A stretch of 61,093 nt of DNA from Candidatus Omnitrophota bacterium (GTDB taxonomy: Bacteria > Omnitrophota > Gorgyraeia > Gygaellales > Profunditerraquicolaceae): contig VGKG01000006.1 in NCBI GenBank assembly GCA_016867115.1, forward strand, positions 1-61,093, read 5' to 3'. The notes under the pieces are model-generated. The model did not search any database and was not told where the DNA came from. It saw only the letters and a program-made list of their open reading frames with translations. The translations under genes and the position numbers were made by a program. Positions 44,601 through 59,600 of the stretch are shown here, piece by piece (within the stretch, counting starts at the first letter, position 1; each line of letters begins with the position of its first letter).

Positions 44601-47600
44601 AGAGGCCCACGAAGGAGACCCCTCTTATGTAAGCGAGTTCCTCTATCGCGGCATGGGCGGAGAGCACTCTTTGGTTATGAATAATGCTTATCAGGCGTAC
44701 CTTTGCGAAAACCACGGCCAGTCCGAAGAGATCCTCAGGCGCGCGCAGGGAGAGGATGAGAATAGCAGCCGCGCTAACTCCGGAAATTTCGCAAGAAAGC
44801 TCCTGGATGCGGAAAAAGAAAGAGGCGTTGCAGTTCTGGATGCGCAGGCCTTTGCAGAGGAATGGGAAGCTTATCAGGCAGGAATTGTGGCAGAAGAGAC
44901 AGCTAAGAATGTCGAAAAGGCAAAGACAGAAGCTGGCCGGACGCAGAATTTACCTATTCAGACTACCGAAGACAAGGTTGAGGATACTTTAAGGAACTGG
45001 ATGAATGCCGCCAATATCCCGCAGGCAAGGCCTGAAGCTCAATTCAATGCCACTCCGGTGACCGTTTTTGTTGATACCAATGTCACGGCAGTGACCATGA
45101 TCGAAGTGAGCGGCGCATCCAATATCGTGCATCAGGTACAGGCCGGAAATCTCGTGGAAGTTCCTGCTGACAGCGGCATTGACCTGCCTGCGGGCCTCGA
45201 TTTGAACGGCCGCACAGTGGTGATCGTGCCGGATGAGGTTATCAATGCTAGGGATCAGCATACCGAATCTTATCTGAAAGATTTCAATACCCTGATCAAC
45301 CACCTGAGAGGAAATGATAGCGTTTATATCAGGGAGGTAGAACAAATTCAGGGACAGTCCCCTGCGGGGACAGTCCCTGTTCAGCCTCAACTTCCGGCGA
45401 ACAATAATTCCGAAAGCGCCAATGAAAAAGCAAAGCAGGCCCGCACTCTCATGGATGCGCGCGACCAGCTGCAGGGAGCCAACCGAGAGGCGCTGGAAGA
45501 AGTGAGTGATTTCCGCAAGTTCTGGGATAACTTTGGCCGGGAAGGATTCCGCGACTATCTGGTGGATGCTCTGATCGAAGCCAAATACATCAGCTCCTTT
45601 ATGAGCGTGGAGCAGATAGAGAGAGCGGTAGAGGTAGTGAGGGCAGACCACAACCTGAGCGAAGACGCTTCTTTTGCGCAGGTTTTTGCGGCCCTCGAAG
45701 GCAGATTATCCGGCATCATTGATATCAGATGCAATATCGATAGCCTGACCACGAATATCGGAGCTGAACAGGACGCGGCAAGGAAGGCGGAATTGATCCG
45801 GCAGCGTTACCTCCTTGAGGAAAAGTTAGCCCGCCAGGAAGAAGGCATTGATGCTGCCAGGCAGCAGGTGATCGAGGCAAGAGGCAGCAACTGGTTTACG
45901 GAGTTCCTTGGCAATGCCAGGAAGTGGTTCCTGCGGGTGACCTTCTGGGCAGATGTGGTCGAGCGCGAAGAAAAGGTCAGGGAGAACGCAAGAGAGGTGC
46001 AGGAGTTAGAGCAGCTTGGCAAGAGGCTTAGCCGCCTGCTGGACGCCGAAAGAGCTGCGGCTAATACCAATACCCGTCAGCAGGAGAATAGCCCGGTATC
46101 CAGATTAGAGAACGCAGTCAGGGTGCTTGGCTTAAGCGTCAACCTTATTGAGACAGAGAGCAGGCTGCTTAATAACCAGGGCCAGGATAATGAAGCTTTA
46201 CAGCAGCTCTGGCAGGAGCATCTGGGCCGGCTGCAGAGCACTTACCGCCTGCAGATGGCGGATATCCAGCAGGCAGAACTGGATCTCAAGGACTTGATCG
46301 CCAGATGGTCCGGGCCGGAAGACGCCTTAGCCAGGGAATTGGGCCTGGCTGAAGCATTACGATCCATCCAGGCAGAAGTGAATGAGAGTTATGCGGCTAC
46401 AGTGAACGAGGTTGAGCCCGAAGCCCGCTCCTCGGCAGTCAGCCGCAGCCGCCAGATCTCAAGGCTTGAGTTTGAGCTGGTGCTTACTGCCAGCCTCATC
46501 CATGAATATCAGGAGAATATCCTGAAGACATTCAACGCCAGGTTCTGGAGATTCTTCGAGCGCCTGCCTGAATACGATGTGGCAAAGAACCTGGGCCGTC
46601 TTTTAGCCGACAACAAAGCCAATATCGAGAAAGTTCAGGATATTGCCGAAGTCGCAGTTTATACCAGGGAAGATATCTCAAGGAACAGGGCAGAGATGCT
46701 CGCTGCCACGCAATACTGGCAGGGCATGACCGGCAGGCTGAACCAGTTGATCAATGCCTTAAGCAGCCAGGCAGCCAGGACCTTGGGCGACTTATTGAAC
46801 AATCCCGAGAGCCGCGCGAATCTGGTCGCGGTCTTCAAGTCCTTTGATGAAAGGATCGCGAATCTGGAGAATGTCACTGAGCAGGATATTACCAGGGCCA
46901 TAGAGCTGCTCATGGGCGCCTCAGCCGATAAAGTGGATATGTTCAAGCTCATTTCTCTGGTCAGCCAGAGATTCAAAACCGCCCAGGATGAGGGATTAAA
47001 GGATGCTACTAGCCGGGTAAGAAGAGGCGAAGTCACTGCCAGCCTCCTTGTCTTAGCCAAGCTCTCCGCCACTGCTTCGGCAGGCATGAATACGCAGGAG
47101 GCAGGCCGGATCAGGGAACTGATGGAGCTTGCCGGCACAGTATACAGCGGAGTGCATAGCCTGGATGCCTTTATTGAACGGACTAAGGCCAAAGAATACA
47201 GGCAGATAGAGCAGATGCTTTATCATCAGGCAATCCCCGAAGACCAACAGCCTGAAGATGAGCCTGTGCTGAATGAGCAGACGATTAAGAATGTTTCCGG
47301 GTATCTTGGCAGCCAGCAGCACACGCAGGAAGAGAGAAAGAAGCTAGAACAGCCCTACAGCCAGCCGGAAGACTCGAGCAGCCTGGTTGCCAGGTATGAA
47401 GAGACGATCCTGAAGGCAATCCGGGATTCTCTTGCCGTGACCGGCTGGCGGGCAAGGACAGGAGAAGCGATCAGCGAGTTCTTCGGCAGGAATACTTCCT
47501 TCGGCCCTTACCGGATGAGCGAAGAACTGGTGAGGGATTGGTTAGTCAATGAACGGGATTACGAGGCAGCTGCCATCGCCAGGAAAGATATTAAGTTTGC

Positions 47601-50600
47601 CACTACCTATTTTGCGGATGAGATCGCCAGGTGGCAACTCAGGAATATGGCTGCCGGAGTGGCCCAGCCCGCTGCTACGGAAAGAGATGCCCTGATTTCA
47701 GTCTTACGCGGCTTCAGGGGAGCGGATGACCTGGCTTTCGCAGAAAATGTCTACACCCGGGTAAATGAAACGCATCGCTCAGAGATCAGCCGCCAGGCAA
47801 ATGAAAGGACTACTGCCTTACAAGAGATGACCTCGATCAGCAGTGAAGCGGCAACTTATTTATCCGGCTTCAGGCTGAACGCCTTTGATAATACCGGCAC
47901 GGTCATCATTAGCATAAATCCTGCTCAGGAAGCGCATCAGGTAGGGCAGGCTATCCGCGCCATTGACCGCGCCTTACAGGCAATTCAGGCCACTAAAGAA
48001 TCCATCTGGGATGAAGTCATCATGAGCGATGTTGCGCAGGATAAACTCAAAGAGGCCTATCAGTCAGATGCGCGCGTCCGGGACCTGATCCTTGCCCAGG
48101 ATGAGTATGTATTAGTCAAGGGCCTCTTAAACCAGAGGCAGGCAATCTTAAGAGGCTTAGAGGCCAATGCAGATAGCTGGCTTGAGTTTAGAGCCCGGGA
48201 GCATCTGGATACCGCATATACCTTAAGCGATGCGCTTACCGAAGCCGGCCTGAATGCGGACTATATCAACCTGCAGGTCAAGCATCTGAACTTATTTAAC
48301 GGGCTGGATCTTATGGATGCCGGCCTTAAGGCAAAGGCAGAAGAGGCAATAAAGGCCCTTAAGGCAAGGCTTGAGCTGTGGCAGAGTTTGAGCGCGGTAT
48401 TCACTGCCGGAGAGCAGATAAACGCGCTTCAGGACAAATTACAGGAATTGAGTAAGAACGCAGATAATACTACTCCTTATGCAGTCCAGCTTAATGCGAT
48501 AGAAGAGCTCTTAAACAGGGTGGCTTTAGTCGCAGGGCTGGAAAAAGTCAAGGGGCACGCCTTAAGGCCGGGGAGCAAAATAGAAATGCTGCTTCAGGAT
48601 ATCAGCGCCGGAAACGCAGATTATTTTAAGGAGAATCCGGATGTACAGAATATTACTCCTGAACTCAAAGAAGCGATAGAAGGATTAAGAGGCGTATTAC
48701 AGGCTTCACTGCAGGGAGTGGAGCTGGGTAATGAATCTGCCAGTAATAAGGATAACGCCATCGCCCTCTTAGGCGAATGGAATACGCTTCAGGCTAAAGT
48801 GCAGTTGGGCACACTTAACAAGCGAGGCGCGCTTCCGGAGAGTTTATTGCGCTTCCTCACCCCGGATCTGCTTAAGTTTTATAACGAGGTCAGCGAACAG
48901 GTCAGGAACGGAGATTATCCTTTCTATTCGGAATTACTGCAGAATGGCCGGCGCAGGCTCGAGATCCAGATGAGCCCGGAGATAGAACAGCTTAAGACCC
49001 AGATCGAGGCGCTGAAGAAAATAGAAAAGCCGACTGAAGCCCAGATACAGGAACGCAAGGGCCTGGAGGCAAGATTAGTCAGATTCGGCAGGATAAGCTT
49101 TGCCGCCGCCGGCGAGATAGAGGCGAGGTTAGAACTGCTTGACCGCGAAGACGGGCTCTTAAACGGCATCATCAATATCAGGGATGAAGACAGGGACTTA
49201 CGCGACCAGGCCGGCGCCCTAGATTTAAGCAGAGAGAATAAGCTGCGTAAGGAAGTGGTCAGGCTCTATGAGGAGGCAAGCGAATTAAGGGAGAGGCTGA
49301 AGAAGGGCGAAACACTCTCCGAGTATAGCCGCAGGCTCTATGACCAGATCAGCGGCTGGAGAGAGAGCAGGAATGGCTTAGAAGTTTACGCTCTCACCTG
49401 CATTGAGCAGGCTATGGAGAGGACGCGCAGGCAGCCGGCGTCAGCTGCGTCCGATAACCTCCTGGACGTATTAAATAAGGCACATGAATGGGAGAATACC
49501 CATCCGGCGCTCACCCTGACTGCTTTGAACAGCCTGCTTCAGGGTTCAGGCGTCAGCACGGAAGATTTTGTCATCATCGTCTACGGGAGGGAACCGCAGG
49601 GGCTGGCCTACTTCTCGGGAGAAATAAATAAGCTTCTGGATGAGGAGATACCTTTTGCGGCCATGAGCGAAAGAAGGGCGTTTGGCGACTGGCTGAATAC
49701 CCGCTTCCCCAAGGTGCACAACTACTTCTCGCTCACCGAGACCATCCTTTATGAGCGGGTGGTGGAATTATCCGACGCTTATTTTGGCCTGGACTTAAGC
49801 CGCAGCGAAACAAAAGTGGTTGCGGTGACTGCTTTGGATATCCCGCAAAAGGTGAACCAGGCGTATGTCGAGCCGGTATTAGAGCGTAACTTAAGCGTAG
49901 CTACGGATAATTCCACCGGGCCGAAGCTGAGCATTTCCGCAAAAGTCATGCAGGAAGGCGAAAGCATGGTCGGATTGAATGCCCAGATGACCGCAACCCA
50001 GGCCCAGGATGCCATCATCGGCCTCTTTGAGGATAACGGCGTTAAGGTCAACTATAACCAGCTGCAGAATCTCATGGCCCAGATCCGTTACGCCCTTGAG
50101 GGCATCAATGAGAAGGTAAACCCGATCATGTTTGCTCTGCAGGAAGTGGCGCGCAAGCAGAAGGATTTAGATGCCAGCCCTGAAGGGACTTTCGAGCACT
50201 TAAGAAGGCTCTCCGAATTAAGGCAGGCCCAGAGGACCCTAGACCGCCTCTTAAACAACGAAGGCGTACTTATTGAGGCAAGAGAAGAGGACCTGGAAAC
50301 GATTTTTGACGCAGTGCTCCTTAAGATCGAAGAGGTCTTCCATGCCAAGATCGCTTCGCTTCCTGAGATAAAGAAAATAGCGCCTTATGCCGATACCAGG
50401 TTCCTCTCACGGCTCTTCATCTCTCTCAGCATCGGATACAAATGGGAAGATTCAACCAGCGAGCTGCCCTTTACCCTGGTCTTAGGCTTTAAACTCTGGG
50501 ACGGCGCCAGGAAGGCTAACGAAGAAGTCAACGGCCTGATGCAGGAGACTTATAATTTCCTGAACCAGTTTGTCCGGGCCAGATTAGAGAGCCAGATACA

Positions 50601-53600
50601 GGATGCCATAGCAGACGGCAATACCTGGAAAGTAAAAGTCCTGACTAAGAACCGGGAATTGCTTTCCGGCCTTGAGGCAGAATTAAGGGATCACGTGGTT
50701 AAGCCGGCTAAGGAAGTAAAAGCTAAGGCTGCTCTGCAAACAGGCGCCGCCATCCAGACAGAAGCATTGCCGGATATTCCTACCCGTTTCCTGGATAGCC
50801 AGAGAGACCGGATGTCAGAGGCTTATGCATCCGTCTCTATAGATATGCCGCTTCGGCAGATCTTTACTGCCGTTGACAGAATGGATGCGGCAAAGATGGA
50901 TGAAAGGTTCCAGGCATCCTTATTGGATGCGGTCTTGAATAACCAGGGCCAGTATACTGCGCAGGAAAGGATAGATTATTACCGTAAACTCATCCGGATC
51001 GTGAGCGCCTGGGAGATGTTGCCTGAAGGTTACACCCGCACAGGCGTATTAGAGGCGATGGAACGCTCTGTAATGGAGGCCAGCGACGGTGAAGCGGCAG
51101 CTGCTCTGCTGAACGGCCTCAAAGCCCAGATGCAGGAAGAACTGAATACACGGCTCTATCGCCTGCTCTTAGAGAGGGGCGCGCTTACCTTTCAGGCTAA
51201 TGAGAAGGATACCAGTAAGAGCGAAAGAGAAAGGTTGGATACCCGGATCAGTGAGATCAATGCCCGCATCGAACAGCTAAGAGACAGGGAGAATGCGCAA
51301 GTCCCGGTCAATGACGCAGAATTACAGCAGAGATTCCCGGATGCCTACCGCACAAGCAGCGGTGCTCCCGCGCAGGAGGCCTTCCCGCTGTTAAGCTTAG
51401 AGCACCTGCTTTCCGGCGCGCAGACAGATGCAGCCAGTTTCGAAGCCACTGCTTGTGCGATCAACGCGCAGGAGCTGGGGTATCATGCGGTGATCCTCAG
51501 AGGCATAGAGGCAAAGGCGCTCAATAATTTTGACGAGCTGGTTTCTCTCCTGGATAAACTCAGCCTTACCCGTCAGGCAGCGGAAAGAGAATTGAATAAG
51601 CGTAATACCGAGACACTCCTTATCCTGAATACCTCCTGGGAGGGCATTGTGGAGCTCGTCTCAAGGTATGCCACTGCCAAGGAGAGGACAGAAGAGCTGG
51701 AAGATTTTATCGATGACCTGGATACCCGCCAGAGCGAATATTCCAAGGCCCAGCGAGAATTGATCAGAAAGATCATCCGGGGCTTTATTGACGGCAATAC
51801 CGCCGAGTGGAATGCTTATGTAGGGCAGAATAGGGCTTATATCAGCGCACAGGACCTTGCTAAGTTCAATCTGGCAGTGAATAAGCTGATGCAGGACCTC
51901 AGGGAAGACGCGAACCTGGATACCTGGAGGAGTGAGACTATCTTAGCCTGGGAGCAGGCAAACGCCGATGTAGCGGACTTAGAGATCCCGGCCGAGATCA
52001 GGAGCGCAATAGAAGGATACCTGAATGAGAATGAAGTCTACCGCACCCAGTTTGCGTATCTGGCCAGCCAGGACCTGACCGAAGCAAAAATCATGGAGGC
52101 GATGAAGAAGTACGGCAAGGGCGCCACCCTCTCCATGATGAACCTCTCGCTGATCGTGCTTAAACTCAATGTGCGCACCGGAGCAGAAAGGACCCCCGAA
52201 TACCAGGATTACGTGGATACGTTTAACGGCATGCAGAGCATAGCCATGGAAAATATGCGCATCAAAGCCTACCTTGAGACCTTAAGGTATGCCCTCACCT
52301 TTCAGGTCTACCAGGTGGAAGGCAGGCACTTTACTTCTGCGGACAGAGAAGCTTATTTCAGGGGCGATCAGATGAGCAATTATCTCGGCGACCGGCAGGA
52401 CGGCCGGCAGGCCTCGATCCTCAACCACTTCCCGCAGGAATTAAGGGACCTCACTGCTCAACAGATCAGGGAGGCGATACTTTATTATGATGCCATGCTC
52501 TACCGCAACACCATAGAGCTGGTCGGCGATTCCATAGAGACCTATATGAGCTACAGCCGTTATCAGCAGTATAAGAAGGCTGACATCGGCGGCTATTTAG
52601 CCAGCGACCCGATCACTTTCGGCATCCTGAATGTCCTGTCGCTCATCCAGATCTTCCTGCACGGCCCGGATGAGGCAGTGATCGACGCCACTAACGACAA
52701 GATAGAAAGCGCGCTGATGAGCGTGGCCGGAGCGCTTACCGCAGAAGAGAGGAATGAAGCGATCGACTATAAGGGCGAGAAGGTAAGAGTCGCTCAGCAG
52801 GCCTGGGGCGTGGCCAGGGACGGCAGCGGCCTCTTAAGAGAAGTGATCACCACTGACGGCAGGAAACTTTACGGCTACTATTTTGATAACGGCGATATCG
52901 AGGACCTGGTGCACAATGTGCTCTGGCGCGAAGAAGGTAATAATTCCGCTGTCTGGGTGGAAGCGAGTTACCCGTCAGCGGATGACGGAATAGATTTCTC
53001 CGCATTTGAGGATAATTATGACCTGCAGTTCAATTCCCGCTTTATTATTCCGCTTAAGAAACTGCAGCTGGGTTCTACCACCGCCTTATTCGAATACAGC
53101 ACGACCGTATCGGATCTTAAGCCTTTCAGCTACGGAGACGAGAATACCGAAAGCCAGAAACTGGCCCTGCGTCTGGATACGCCGGCAGGCAGGAATGTCA
53201 CCTATTCCCTGGGGTCCGAACTGTTCATTAATCGGACTAACGGCAACCGCCAGACATATTATGTGGCTACGGACAGTAATACATGCGACACCAAGTTCGG
53301 AGTAGAGGTGGATGAGGACGGAGAGCTTACGGTCTTTGCCGGGGCAAATAAGCTCTTTAGCCTGCGCGATAACCCGGGCAGCATCAATGTCAGCTACCAG
53401 GACCATACCTCCACCTTCCGTTATTACCAGAAGTTCGGCGGGATCTGGCAGATAGATAATGTCATCCGCTACAAAGACGATGATGCCAGCCTTTTTGTCG
53501 GCAGCGGAGTGATGCGCGAGGTTTCGCGTAACTTGAGCCTCGGCGTTAAGCTTGAGGCTGATTCTACAAGGACGCAGGATGCAAGCGGAGCCTACAGCCG

Positions 53601-56600
53601 GGATAACCGCTTTGTGCCGATGCTGGTCATGCAGCAGCGCGACGCGCTCGGGTTAGACCTTATCCTCTTAGAAGCCGGATACGATACCGAATACAAGAGC
53701 CCGACCGCAAGCCTGAGCGTCAGGCAGGCGCTCACCAGGCATATCCGCCTGGATGCCGGGGTAAGCTATGAAGAAGAGGCCTTCGAAGCAAATGCCGGCC
53801 TGCGGCGTTACAGCGGGGACGGCAGCAACATGCAGAAGCTGACTGCCGGCTTTGACAGCGACGGCATCTCCGAAGCGGAGCTGGCGTTCGTCTGGAAGAA
53901 ACTTTCGATCGGCGCCCTCTATGACGATAATGACGGCTTTGGAGCGGAAGTAAAGATCAATTTATTAGGGAATAATTCCCTGGTCGGCAGCGGTTCGGCA
54001 AGATACGCCTCGGTTGAGAGCAGGCTTTATACGCCGGCCGGCGATATCCGTTTTGATGCCAGCATGGCCAACATTATCAAGAGATGGCAGAATGCTTTTG
54101 ATGAGTATGCGGATCACCCCACCAGGATCCGCGACGACAAGGAGATCAAGGAGCTCGTCCGCAGCCTTGACAGCAGAGCAGTAGAGTTCTTCATCCACCT
54201 TGCCCGCCATTACGGCAGCACAGAAGAGTTCCGCACCATTATGCGCGACTTTAACAGCCTGGCAGAGAGCACCCCGATCTTAGAGTACCTTGGCCGCACC
54301 TCCCAAAGAGGCGAGGCCAACTTAAAAGACCCGGCGACCTTCTGGGAGTTTGTCTACTGGAGAGAGAAGTTGGCACTTTACCGGGATGATTTCAGGAGCG
54401 CAGGCAGGAGTGATTTTGCGCAGGCTGCGCTTGAGCAGGTAGAAGAGGAGCTGGAGAAGAGAGTCATCTTAAGGGATGAAGTAGGAGACTTAATGCCTGA
54501 GGGCAGGTTCGATATCAATAAAGGAAATCACGTCCGGCTCCTGATGCAGGTCTGCGGCCAGGATATGCCGGTGAATGCCGTGGAACGTTTCCTGATCCAG
54601 GCTGACCGGACGCTGGATTATCTCACCGGCCGCGGCATACCCGTGAGCATGCCGATTGCTCGGCAGGTGGATGTGGCCTCGGCAGGCGGCTTATCTTACC
54701 TGTATAAATGGACTGACCGTACTTTTAGCTGGGAGCAGGAGGGCCTGAATACCGGCCGTATGTTTACCATCATTTCCACCATTCTTAAGGACCAGGATTT
54801 AGGCGCTGCCACGCAGGCCAGAGCCCCTCCGCTGCCGGAAGAGATAGAAGGAATCATTTCCCTTGCAGAAAGGATCTACCGCCAGAATCCGCGCATTTCT
54901 ACCAGAAGCATCGAGAACTTCAGCTACCTTTATAACCACTCCCAGTTAGCCTCCCAGCCCGAAGAGCTCCGTTTCCATCTCGGTATGGATTTCAGCGCCG
55001 CACCCGGCTTAAGCGCGGAAAAAGTCTTAAGCTCCATCAATGAACTGGACGCGGCCCTTAAGGCAACACCTTCACCCGAGACCCGGGCGCGCATGGTCGA
55101 ACTGCAGTATAAGAGCGCAGATTTCAGCGCCTATACCGACGAAGTAGCCCAGATGCAGCAGTTCTTTAATCAGGCCCTCGGCGCAGAAAGAGTGCAGGTG
55201 AATGCCGAGACCCTTCCTTTCCTCTATTATTGGGCGCGTATCGCCGAACGCCTGCCAAAAGATAAAACCTTAAATGATTATTTCAGGAATATCCCGGTCG
55301 CCTTATTCAATGACGAACCTTATCTCTGGAAATGGGAGCAGGTGGAAAGCTTCAACCGCAGGTTAAGCTATGTGAATAGCGCAGCAATTGATGCGCCCGC
55401 AGCCAGCGTTACCGAGTTTTTTAACGCTGTGCTCAAGGAAGCCGGAGCAACTTCTCAGGTCGCCTTCCAGTTAAAGCCCGAAGCAGCTGAAGCTGCCGCT
55501 CTTGCCGGCGCAGCTGACAGCGCGCAGTCAGCCTTCAATTTCTACGAGAATTATAAGAAGCTCACTACAGCTGACCAGGAGCTCTTGAATAATTACCTCT
55601 TAAAGCCGGTGCTCGGCATTGACCTGGCTGACGGCATGGATGATGCGGAAAAAGCAAAGCTGGCTGATTTCTTGCAGCCGGCAGCTAGCCTCACCGTGGT
55701 CAATCCCGCAACCGCTTCCGCCATCTCCATCCCCGTATTTGCCGTAAGAGTGGATAAGAATAATCCTTTCATCTCTACTGCCCTCCCCGGACAGGCGATT
55801 TATATCAGAAAAGAACTGGTAGAGGGGACCGATGAAGAAGTAAGGACTTTCCTGCAGAGGAGAGCGCAGAGGCCGGGCATTGCTCAGGAAGAAAAAGCGA
55901 GGATCCTTGCCCTCGTAGGCCTTGCGACAAAGGGTGAGATCTTAAGCGCTATCCTCGTGCACGAGGCCGGCGCCTATTTAGGATTCAAGCATGAGACGAA
56001 CATCGAACTGGAGAGCGAATTTCAGGAGTGGGCTAAAGATAAGACTTTAAGCCTTGAGGCAAAGACAGTGAGCGAGGTCAGGCAGGCCTTAGGCATTAAA
56101 GTAGAGGCTCCTGGTGCCACCCAGGCAAAACCGCAGGTTAAAGGGCAGGATAAGGGCTATGAAGGCGATGACCAGATAGAGACACAGGATAACGGCGATA
56201 TTGCCACCCTCTCCGAGCCCTTCCCCGAAGGCTCAACCGGATGGCAGCTGCTCCATGAATCGGTCTTCTTATCCTTATTCCCGAATGTCTCAACCTACGA
56301 TCAGTGGTGCAATACCTATGGCGACAATCAGGACGCCATTGATTTTGTGGGCGGGGTTGCCGCGGATGTCACCAGTGTCAGCCAATATATCGCTGACCTC
56401 ACCGTGGTCATTGATTTCTCCGAGGCCCTGAATACTGTTTCCTCTACCGCAGACACGGTCTTTGAGCAGGTCTATGACGTGACCATCGAGACTCTTACCT
56501 GGGAGTCCGGGGACTACATGGAGGAGCTCTTTGACATCTCTCTCGGCGACGAATGGGACAGCATCACGCTCTTCATCAACCAGTTAGAGGCGATCGCAGA

Positions 56601-59600
56601 CCTGGTGGATGCCTCAAGCTCGGTGCACGAGGTCCTGGAGGATGTCTTTAGCGGAAACTCCCTTAATCTAAACGACCTTAACCTGACTACTTATCAGGTC
56701 CTGATTGATAATGTCCTTTACGCCAGGGATATCAATGATGCTAATGAGAACGGCCAGCAGGAGTACTGGTCCTTCAATGAAGGAGCAAAGACCTTCAACC
56801 TTTCCCTGTTCATCCGGATCCTGGAAGCGACCTACCAGCTCAAGCACCTTAGCGCCGGCTCAGTAGCGGTGTTAGAGGATGTCTACAGCCAGCAGAACCT
56901 CAACCTCGATGACCTGAATCCTACCACCTTCCAGACGGTGATCGACGATATCCTCTTTGCCAAGGACGTGCATGACGCCAACCAGAACGGCATAAATGAG
57001 TTCTGGTATTACAACGAAGCTACCCAGACTTTCAGCCTGACTATCTTAAGCAATACCTTAAGCACTGTCGCAACGATGAAGGGCTGGTCTGACGCCCGTA
57101 AATCCGTGATCCAGGATGTCTGGGGCGTGGACCTGAACGACTTAAATGAGACGACCTTTACCACCCTGCTGGATAAAGTCCTTTACGCCAAGGATACTAA
57201 CGACGCAAACCAGAACGGCCAGCAGGAGTTCTGGTATTACAACGAAGGGTCCCAGACCTTTAATGTCACCCTCTTGGGCAATACCCTGGATACAGTCTCG
57301 TTGATGAAGGGCTGGTCTGATGCCCGTAAGGCTGCGGTGCTGGATATCTGGGGCATTGACTTAAATAACCTTAGCGAGAGCTCCTTTACCGACCTCCTGA
57401 ATGATGTGCTCTATGCCAAGGATACTAACGACGCCAACCAGAACGGCCAGCAGGAGTTCTGGTATTACAACGAAGGGTCCCAGACCTTTGACGTGACCCT
57501 ACTCGGAAATACCCTGGATGCCGTGGCTGTAATGCAGGCCTGGTCAGATACCCGTAAAGAGCTGGTCTCAGACATCTGGGGTATTGACCTGGATAACCTT
57601 ACCGAAGACTCATTTACTGACCTATTGGATGATGTCCTTTATGCCAAGGATGTAAACGATGTGAACCAGAACGGCCAGCAGGAGTTCTGGTATTTTAACA
57701 GCGCGACCCGATCCTTTAATGTCACACTCCTCGGCAATACCCTGGATGCCGTGGCCACCATGCAGGGCTGGGCCAGCGCGATCAAGGCCCTGGTCCTGGA
57801 TATCTGGGGCATTGACTTAGACGATCTGGATGAGGACTCCTTTACCAACCTGCTGGACGATATCCTCTATGCCAGGGATGTTGATGACGCAGACCAGGAC
57901 GGCCAGCAGCAGTTCTGGTATTACAATGAAGCTACCTCAACCTTTAATGTCACTCTCTTAGGCAATACTTTAAGCGCCATCTCCACTATGCAGAACTGGT
58001 CAGCTAACCGCAAGGCCCTGGTCCTGGATATCTGGGGTATTGACCTGGATGATCTGGATGAGACAAGCTTTACTGACATCCTGAATGACATTCTCTATGC
58101 TAAGGATGTGGATGATGTGAACCAGAACGGACAGACCGAGTTCTGGTATTTTAACGCAGCCACCTCAACCTTCAATGTCACGCTGCTCGGCAATACCCTC
58201 GACGCCGTCTACACCATGACCCAGTGGGATAATAACCGTAAGGCCTTAGTCTTAGACATCTGGGGCATTGATCTTGACGACATCACAGAGGAAACCTTTA
58301 CCGACATCTTAAACGACATCCTTTACTCCAAGGATGTGGATGATGTGAATCAGAACGGCCAGAATGAGTTCTGGTATTTTAACGCAGCCACCTCAACCTT
58401 CAATGTCACGCTGCTTGGCAATACCCTTGACGCTATTTACACCATGACCCAGTGGAATGATAACAGGAAGAACCTGGTCCTGGATATCTGGGGTATTGAC
58501 CTGGATGATATTACTGAAGATACCTTTACGGATATTTTAGACGACATCCTTTACTCCAAGGATGTGGATGATGTGAATCAGAACGGAGAGCAGGAGTTCT
58601 GGTATTTTAACGCAGCTACCTCAACCTTTAATGTCACCCTCTTAGGCAATACCCTCGACGCCGTCTACACCATGACCCAGTGGAACGATAACCGCAAGAA
58701 CCTGGTCCTGGACATCTGGGGTATTGACTTAGATGACCTTACCGAAGCCACATTCACCGATATCTTAAACGATATCCTTTACTCCAAGGACGTGGATGAT
58801 GTGAATCAGAACGGACAGACCGAGTTCTGGTATTATGATTCCGCCACCTCAACCTTCAATGTCACGCTGCTCGGCAATACCCTCGACGCCGTCTACACCA
58901 TGACCCAGTGGAACGATAACCGCAAGGCCCTGGTCCTGGATATCTGGGGAGTAGACTTAGACGACCTGAATGAGGCTTCCTTCACAGACCTATTGAATGA
59001 TGTGCTCTATGCCAGGGACGTCGATGATGTGAATCAGAACGGAGAGCAGGAGTTCTGGTATTATGACGCAGCTACCCAATCCTTTGACCTGACTATCCTG
59101 GGTAATACCTTAGATGCGGTTTATACCCTTACTCAGCAGTGGTCTGATACCCGTAAATATATGCTCGAAGACATCTGGGGCATTGACCTGGATGACCTGA
59201 ATGAGAATAGCTTCAAGGACCTCCTGGACATCTTCTACTCCAAGGACGTCGATGACGTAGACCAGGACGGCCAGCAGCAGTTCTGGTTCTATGACCCGGC
59301 GACCCAGACCTTTGACCTGACGCGCCTCGGTAATACCCTGGATGCGGTTTACACCTTAAGCCAGCAGTGGTCAACGACGCGTAAGGCCATGATGCTGGAC
59401 ATCTGGGGCATTGACTTAGATGACCTGAATGAGGATAGCTTTAACGAGCTCTTAGAGGTACTCTATGCCAAGGATGTCAACGACATTGATCAGGACGGCC
59501 AGCAGCAGTTCTGGTATTACAACGAAGCTACCCAGACCTTTGACCTGACGCGCCTGGGCAACACCCTGGATGCAGTCTACACCATCACCCAGCAGTGGCC

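Noticed and set aside
44989-45651. Long open frame on the minus strand (about 220 codons)
   Set aside because: It lies wholly opposite a coherent part of the giant frame and has no recognisable domain. Long antisense frames are expected with this codon use.
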